From Cristatella mucedo (taxonomy: Eukaryota > Bryozoa > Phylactolaemata > Cristatellidae): a stretch of 64,000 nt of DNA. The translations under genes and the position numbers were made by a program. Positions 61,501 through 64,000 of this stretch are shown here, piece after piece. The notes under the pieces are model-generated. The model ran no database searches, was not told where the DNA came from, and worked only from the letters and a program-made list of their open reading frames with translations. The stretch is from contig WPIO01000001.1 in NCBI GenBank assembly GCA_009760855.2, forward strand, positions 16,279,001-16,343,000, read 5' to 3'. Within the stretch, counting starts at the first letter, position 1; each line of letters opens with the position of its first letter.

Positions 61501-62733
61501 CTGGATCTTGGACTCCTGGCCGAAGAGCCACTACACACTGTGGCAGCCTAGCTGGGCCTCTATAGAAAGCCTGCAGGTTTGGTGATCTAATACAAGATAA
61601 CCGATAGCACGATGATGTGTCACGACCCACATTCGTCATAGTCGTGGCAAAAAAACAGACTCTCCCAGCCGATTGGGCTAAACTGATGCTCTCCTCTCTG
61701 CCTGATGTCAGCCTTATCTGACCTCTTCTCCTGCGCTGGCGAATAAATGTCCTAGAACCTGACAATAAATGCATGTTTTGCAGTCCTAATTATTAAATAG
61801 CCTTGCTCTTAAATATGTAGCCAGCTTGTTTTTATTGACCTGGGGCCGTAGATGCAGCTGTTTCAATACTTACTAACATTTACCAATCATTTTTAGGGCA
61901 AGCAAAAGCAAACCAAACGAACGCAGACTTTTTTCAAGTTTTGCAATGCCAAAGAAGCCATTCTGCTATGCACTGATGTAGCAGCAAGGGGATTGGACAT
62001 TCCAGCTGTTGACTGGATTGTACAGTTTGATCCTCCGGACGACCCTAAGGTACAAACCTCATGCCTCATTATCAATGTAGCAGATACTGGCCGGCTCAGT
62101 GGATGCTTTCTATTGTCCCATCTCTCTTGCTTGTGTGTGGCGATATTAAGCTTTGTTGTCTCCGAATTGGTGGCAATAGCATGTTCCTGTCTTCCATAAT
62201 AAATATCTTTGTCCCAAGTCCTTAATAACTGTTGGTCCGTGACCCATCCTGCATGTCTGGGTGTACAATAGTGTAATGATGCTGAACCAAATGTTTTTAT
62301 TTATTGCAGCAGTGTTTCAAGTCTCGAATGGTCCCAGAAGCTGTGGAAACAAGCTTTGTTTTATTTTATTTATTTACTTTATGAATAGTAATAAGTGATG
62401 TGCAAACAATGCTATTTTGACAATTGTTTGGCTCTGCTGGGCTTCCGGGTTTGTCATAGTACCATCACGTCAACTCAGCAATGCACAGGAACCTGTTGAA
62501 GTGTGGTTTCCACGTTTGGCTGACTGAGCTTGGCACTTCCGTCTTGGTTTTATTAATTTTAGGAGTATATCCACCGTGTTGGAAGAACTGCGCGAGGAGC
62601 CGGTGGTATCGGCAATGCATTGCTGATCCTGCGGCCAGCAGAAGTTGGCTTCCTGCGCTATTTGCGGCAGGCTAAAGTGCCAGTGGATGAATTTGAATTC
62701 TCTTGGAGCAAAATTGCAAATATACAGCCACAG
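40488..62733 (+). CDS. DDX18: DDX18/Has1-type DEAD-box RNA helicase, 11 exons, 3' end beyond window
   Basis: ATP-dependent RNA helicase of the DDX18/Has1 family, known from yeast and human as a nucleolar factor in pre-rRNA processing and ribosome assembly. Eleven exons join with consistent phases into 504 codons: 40488-40530, 43581-43625, 45460-45687, 47576-47729, 51829-51929, 52012-52211, 52681-52795, 56014-56153, 60586-60747, 61897-62049 and 62563-62733. Residues 1-29 are basic, 30-105 strongly acidic. The helicase core follows: Q motif ([11 protein letters not shown]146), Walker A AKTGSGKT (163-170), PTREL (199-203), TPGRLLDH (248-255), DEAD (273-276), SAT (304-306), VFMSSC (370-375), TDVAARGLD (422-430) and HRVGRTAR (451-458). 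All catalytic motifs are intact. The human protein is 670 residues, so about 160 C-terminal residues should lie to the right. The start codon is the first ATG in frame and precedes a short basic exon as in relatives. Introns carry L2-like LINEs, SINEs and Tc1 remnants. Confidence 0.96.
41150..42221 (-). mobile_element. Tc1-like transposon remnant
   Basis: Minus-strand frames give [52 protein letters not shown] and, after frame breaks, [11 protein letters not shown]: the Tc1 transposase blocks in order. The right end (reverse of CAGTGCTGGCCCAAAAAATT) is followed by TA at 42222. I could not fix the other end. Inactive. Confidence 0.87.
43060..43525 (+). mobile_element. L2-like LINE, 3' fragment
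   Basis: [20 protein letters not shown] and [20 protein letters not shown], then 3' UTR, terminal hairpin and (ATT)n. Confidence 0.92.
43581..43625 (+). CDS. DDX18: DDX18 exon 2 (basic)
   Basis: A 45-base exon between a tcattttcag acceptor and a gtaagtg donor, phase 1 at both ends. It encodes [15 protein letters not shown], a lysine-rich patch like those at the N-terminus of DDX18/Has1 proteins. It starts 56 bases after the (ATT)n end of the LINE copy at 43060-43525. Confidence 0.82.
43866..44640 (-). mobile_element. L2-like LINE, 3' half (old copy)
   Basis: Reversed hairpin (CCTCGGAGAACGTAATCTCT), then diverged C-terminal and RT-flanking sequence to about 44640. More diverged than its neighbours. 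Confidence 0.8.
44641..45459. other. DDX18 intron 2 remainder, nothing recognised
   Basis: No element with a clear signature between the LINE and exon 3. Confidence 0.35.
45460..45687 (+). CDS. DDX18: DDX18 exon 3 (acidic linker)
   Basis: A 228-base exon, acceptor ttccag and donor gtgagt, phase 1 at both ends. It encodes about 76 residues rich in Asp and Glu (for example [16 protein letters not shown] near the end), matching in position the acidic region before the helicase core in human DDX18. The low-complexity composition means identity rests on phase and context rather than on alignment. Confidence 0.85.
46165..46850 (-). mobile_element. L2-like LINE, 3' half, interrupted by a nested tail
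   Basis: Reversed hairpin (CCAAGAGAACTAAATCACTT) and 3' UTR, then a plus-strand tail copy at 46410-46492, then the rest of the host copy (GTGAGTTTCAGGCTTTGGGA onwards). Confidence 0.85.
46410..46492 (+). mobile_element. Nested L2-like LINE, tail-only copy
   Basis: AAATGTAAAGCGCCTAGAAA, GAGATTAAGTTCTCTGAGGG and (ATT)n; near-consensus and opposite to its host. Confidence 0.9.
46885..47035 (-). mobile_element. SINE-1 (diverged)
   Basis: GCAGAAGAGCCTTAACGGCT, GATAAAGGATCGCCCACTGA and GGACTCGAACCTCCGACCGG. Confidence 0.82.
47576..47729 (+). CDS. DDX18: DDX18 exon 4 (Q motif)
   Basis: Acceptor ggtttgcag, donor gtatgt, phase 1 in and phase 2 out. It contains the F-x2-L lead-in and the Q motif ([10 protein letters not shown]), which senses adenine in DEAD-box helicases. 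Intron 4 (47730-51828) holds nested L2-like copies, a Tc1-type inverted-repeat element, and SINE-1 copies. Confidence 0.95.
47757..48455. mobile_element. L2-like LINE inserted into an opposite L2-like LINE
   Basis: Minus copy 47757-47815 and 48112-48455; plus copy 47816-48111 between them. The host breaks inside its terminal hairpin (CTCAATCTCTTTCT / CTAAGCGCCTTACATTT), with TTCTA at both borders as a possible target-site duplication. It begins 27 bases after the DDX18 exon 4 donor. Confidence 0.88.
48466..49683. mobile_element. Tc1-type inverted-repeat element, coding degraded
   Basis: Left end GTGCTGGCACAAAACTTTGC...TACCCTCAGG; right end is the reverse complement GTGCTGGCCCAAAAACCTTG...TACCCTGGG. 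The core GTGCTGGC matches the Tc1 relic ending at 42221. About 1.2 kb; I recognise no intact transposase motif inside. Confidence 0.65.
49770..49985 (+). mobile_element. L2-like LINE, 3' UTR and tail
   Basis: GTGCATGCTGTCACTAACCA, GCATGCTGACCCTGTGCATG, diverged hairpin and TTATTATTATCG. Confidence 0.88.
49986..50465. other. DDX18 intron 4, nothing recognised
   Basis: No conserved element seen. Confidence 0.35.
50470..50605 (-). mobile_element. SINE-1 (old)
   Basis: GGAGAAGAGCCTTAGTTGCT, GCCTGCTGCAGAACTTGAAC and a decayed palindrome. Confidence 0.7.
50770..51480 (+). mobile_element. L2-like LINE split by a SINE-1 insertion
   Basis: Left part 50770-50872 (RT region with CTTTCATTAGATGACCAAAT); right part from about 51046 (TTCCGTCTTGACTTCTATAA ...) through the 3' UTR to (ATT)n at about 51475. 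The SINE at 50880-51045 separates them. Confidence 0.82.
50880..51045 (-). mobile_element. SINE-1 inserted in an L2-like LINE
   Basis: AGCTGATTTAGCAGCCTC, GCAGAAGAGCCTTGATGGCT and GAACCCACAACCTGGTTGTG. GGCCCAT flanks both sides (50869 and 51044 areas), a probable target-site duplication. Confidence 0.82.
51829..51929 (+). CDS. DDX18: DDX18 exon 5 (motif I, Walker A)
   Basis: Acceptor ttgtag, donor gtacgt. It encodes [13 protein letters not shown] followed by [20 protein letters not shown]; Lys169 of the P-loop and Thr170 bind ATP phosphates. The intron after it is only 82 bases. Confidence 0.96.
52012..52211 (+). CDS. DDX18: DDX18 exon 6 (motifs Ia, GG, Ib)
   Basis: Acceptor ttcttttag, donor gttagc, ending in phase 0. 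It encodes ISPTREL, the YGLIMGG segment and [12 protein letters not shown], which contact RNA in the family. The sequence closely follows human DDX18 throughout ([17 protein letters not shown]). Confidence 0.96.
52681..52795 (+). CDS. DDX18: DDX18 exon 7 (motif II, DEAD)
   Basis: Acceptor cacttttaag, donor gtgagt. It encodes [18 protein letters not shown] and a [12 protein letters not shown] segment. DEAD is intact, so the Mg-ATP hydrolysis site is preserved. The intron after it (52796-56013) holds one SINE-1 copy and a tandem duplication of about 86 bases. Confidence 0.96.
53450..53645 (+). mobile_element. SINE-1 (tRNA-derived)
   Basis: ATGAGCCGTGATGGCTCACT, GGTAAGGCAGTTGCTTTTCA, B box GGGTTCGAATC, body GTAAAGGCTCTTCTGTCGCT and AAATCAGCTAG. 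Confidence 0.92.
53646..56013. other. DDX18 intron 7 remainder
   Basis: Contains the 86-bp duplication at 54308-54483. Open frames at 55404-55792 on both strands have no recognisable family and overlap each other. Confidence 0.35.
54308..54483. repeat. Tandem duplication, about 86-bp unit, 2 copies
   Basis: Each unit runs GATGTCTGCCCTAAAAAGCC ... GTATAACAA with a few substitutions (AGAGCCAGT/AGAGTCAGT). Confidence 0.92.
56014..56153 (+). CDS. DDX18: DDX18 exon 8 (motif III, SAT)
   Basis: Acceptor cgttgtag, donor gttagt, ending in phase 0. It encodes [13 protein letters not shown] and [17 protein letters not shown], almost identical to human DDX18. The 4.4-kb intron after it contains a long L2-like copy in the same orientation, another truncated copy and a SINE. 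Confidence 0.96.
56360..57545 (+). mobile_element. L2-like LINE with intact YADD, best-preserved RT
   Basis: A 209-codon frame (56409-57038) carries [60 protein letters not shown] and [20 protein letters not shown]. It then loses a few bases (GATTGAC/CAAGG against GATTGACTTCAAGG in other copies) and shifts frame; the rest continues to [20 protein letters not shown]. 3' UTR, hairpin and a long (ATT)n follow. It is 5'-truncated, lacking the first RT motifs, so it cannot move on its own. Confidence 0.94.
57546..58104. other. DDX18 intron 8, CT-rich sequence
   Basis: A (CT)n microsatellite lies at 58019-58085. Nothing else recognised. Confidence 0.4.
58105..58435 (+). mobile_element. L2-like LINE, 3' fragment
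   Basis: [18 protein letters not shown], then 3' UTR, hairpin GCGCTTAGAAAGAGATTGAG and (ATT)n. It starts right after the CT microsatellite. Confidence 0.9.
58445..58610 (-). mobile_element. SINE-1 (diverged)
   Basis: GTTGATTCAACAGCCTTATT, GCAGAGAAGCCTTAATAGCT, TTGCCTGCTGCAGGAATCGA and ACCTGCCACCTGGGTC. Confidence 0.8.
58611..60585. other. DDX18 intron 8 remainder
   Basis: CT-rich at 58615-58760. A very diverged L2-like 3' end is likely at about 59640-59885 (GAAAACCCACCTGTTCTTTA, GTGCTTATGCATGCTGCAAT, GATTTAGTTCTCTTAGG). No gene is supported. Confidence 0.4.
60586..60747 (+). CDS. DDX18: DDX18 exon 9 (motif IV)
   Basis: Acceptor tttttgtag, donor gtaagt, 54 whole codons. The true frame reads [20 protein letters not shown], then [20 protein letters not shown]. 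Longer open frames overlapping this exon are shadows. Confidence 0.95.
61040..61760. repeat. Diverged direct repeat pair, about 200-220 bp each
   Basis: Copy 1 about 61095-61300 and copy 2 about 61540-61760 share CTAGCT(T/G)GGCCTCT, GC(C/T)(C/T)GCAGGTTTG, ATG(T)GTCACGAC, CACAT(C/T), AGTCGTGGCAAA, CAGACTC and a GAACTTCTTCTC/GACCTCTTCTCC block. Two fragments of one unknown repeat family, possibly LTR-like. Confidence 0.7.
61897..62049 (+). CDS. DDX18: DDX18 exon 10 (motif V)
   Basis: Acceptor atttttag, donor gtacaa, 51 codons. It contains [22 protein letters not shown] and [14 protein letters not shown], the RecA2 signature of this family. The preceding intron (60748-61896) contains a diverged pair of repeats of about 200 bases. 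Confidence 0.96.
62563..62733 (+). CDS. DDX18: DDX18 exon 11 (motif VI); last exon in window
   Basis: Acceptor ttaattttag, donor gtgtgt, 57 codons. It encodes [12 protein letters not shown] (arginine finger), ALLILRP and [17 protein letters not shown], matching human DDX18 up to the point where the next exon would begin (LEKLIEKN-like). I see no such exon in 62734-64000. Confidence 0.95.
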
Positions 62734-63039
62734 GTGTGTTCTCAATGTTGTGCATGTGAAGCCCAGTGGTGGTATCATCTGTTGCAGTGCAATTGAAGAC
62801 ACCATTATTTCTGTTGACCTCAAATGCCACTTGCAGAAACCTCGAACTCGAACTTGGCGGGTACCAGGTTCATTGCTTTTGCTATTTCATGTCGATGATT
62901 CTGTGCTGTGACATGTGACACGATGTTACTGCAAGGCATACCCTCTAATGTTGCTTGCAGTGCTCTAATTAAAGTACTAAAGTACTCTATTTAAACTTTG
63001 CATCGTAGGCCATGCTTTAAATTAGAATAGCTTTGTTAG

Positions 63040-63180
63040 CAAGCTCATTTATTTAGCGGCAGGTGATCTTGAAGATTTAGCTCTTGTATCAGGCAATAAA
63101 GAATTGACAGCTGAATGACTCGAACCCGCGACCTAGGTTGCGAAGTGCATCTGCATTACTCCTTGGCTATGTAAGGCGAA
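63040..63180 (-). mobile_element. SINE-1 (old)
   Basis: AATAAAGAATTGACAGC, GACTCGAACCCGCGACCTAG and GTTGCGAAGTG. A second head-only remnant follows at about 63205-63270 (GAAGGACTCGAACTCGTAAT). Confidence 0.7.
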
Positions 63181-63334
63181 GGGGGTAAGAATATAGCTCT
63201 AAGTAATGAAGGACTCGAACTCGTAATCTGGATCATGAAATATTTGCACCTCAGCCCTCCCCCACCTGAGCTAACATGCTATGGCAGCGTCGGGGGGGGG
63301 GGGTAAGGTCTTGGTTGGCACCGAAGTTAGATAT

Positions 63335-63430
63335 TCATGCTTCATATCCCTGATTGTGGGTTCGAGTCGTGCTGCAGGCGAGTGATAACCGGCTAGGCCC
63401 TTTTGCTGCTATATAATTGAAGTTCTCAAT
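63335..63430 (+). mobile_element. SINE-1-like fragment
   Basis: GTGGGTTCGAGTCGTGCTGC (B-box-like), GTGATAACCGGCTAGGCCCT and TGCTGCTATATAATTGAAG. Confidence 0.6.
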
Positions 63431-63689
63431 TCATCTGGATTTTTACGTACTGTTATGTCGAAGTGTGATAGTGGGTGCAACTCCTACCTATATTTGTTAG
63501 TATAATGATCGTATTCCTGAGAATGAGCTGGCATCTCGGTCCATCTTTCTCATTAGTCACACATATTTCTTTAGGGTGTTTAGCACTGTAAATCCTGCTG
63601 ATTCTTCTGCTGCATATACTTTCAAGAAGTGGCACTTGAGCTTATGATGTCGAACTGGCAGTGTGCATCATTAATACTACTAAAATAAG

Positions 63690-64000
63690 TCATTTATACA
63701 GGGCCCGAAAGAGAACTAAATCTCTTTCTAGGCACTTAACATGTGCTGTGAAGGAAGCATATAAATTGGTTAGTGATAATATGCTCAGTGTCAGCATGCA
63801 AAATCTCGAATGTGACAATTCACTCAGACCCACCAAATGCTATGTGAAACAGGCTCCTTTTATTTTTATTTTAAATATCAAGTCAGGGGATATCGTGACG
63901 TCAGCCGGGAGCGAGTTCCGGGCTTTGGGACCATACAAACTAGATTGAGTCTCCAATGGATTTGGGTTTGGGTGTGGTTAGAGCACTTGAGGTACAATGC
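63690..64000 (-). mobile_element. L2-like LINE, 3' fragment running off the window
   Basis: CGAAAGAGAACTAAATCTCT, TTCTAGGCACTTAACATGTG, then 3' UTR and the C-terminal frame (AGCGAGTTCCGGGCTTTGGG). Confidence 0.87.

Overview
This is nuclear DNA from an animal, most likely a marine invertebrate. Protein-coding sequence is split into short exons with GT/AG borders, introns run from about 80 bases to over 5 kb, and most of the rest is degenerate LINEs, tRNA-derived SINEs, Tc1/mariner remnants and microsatellites. I see no prokaryotic operons, no CRISPR array and no viral genome. I cannot name the species.

Two conserved genes occupy most of the window and are arranged head to head. On the plus strand, starting at 40488 and leaving the window at the right edge, is the ortholog of DDX18 (yeast Has1), a nucleolar DEAD-box RNA helicase of ribosome biogenesis. 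I place 11 consecutive exons (1,512 nt, 504 codons) with matching splice phases, carrying every helicase motif; the C-terminal tail lies outside. On the minus strand, starting at 40038 and running left to at least 14812, is the ortholog of CYB5R4 (Ncb5or), a fusion of cytochrome b5, CS/p23-like and NADH-cytochrome b5 reductase domains. I place 11 exons (1,427 nt); one exon at the start of the b5 domain and the short terminal exon were not found. The start codons are 449 bases apart, so the spacer (40039-40487) is a likely shared promoter.

The mobile fraction has clear families. (1) An L2/CR1-like LINE with a (ATT)n end, in both orientations, mostly 5'-truncated, several copies nested inside other copies. 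(2) A second LINE family with a (TTACA)n-like end. (3) SINE-1, a tRNA-like head with an internal palindrome, about 15 copies. (4) SINE-2, another tRNA-like head whose 3' tail copies that of the L2-like LINE. (5) Tc1/mariner relics with a shared terminal motif. (6) A 0.6-kb C-rich inverted-repeat element (26280-26896) carrying a degenerate TTTAGGG-type array. There are also tandem repeats, a foldback structure (36925-37411) and long GA and AT microsatellites.

Layout: 1-14.8 kb, no recognised gene, repeats and GC-rich sequence; 14.8-40.0 kb, CYB5R4 with repeat-loaded introns; 40.0-40.5 kb, shared promoter; 40.5-62.7 kb, DDX18; 62.7-64 kb, its next intron. The two genes have no obvious functional link (ribosome assembly versus ER redox metabolism). 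I did not find a convincing undescribed gene system; the most unusual items are the telomere-like inverted-repeat element, the SINE/LINE tail sharing and the promoter spacer.
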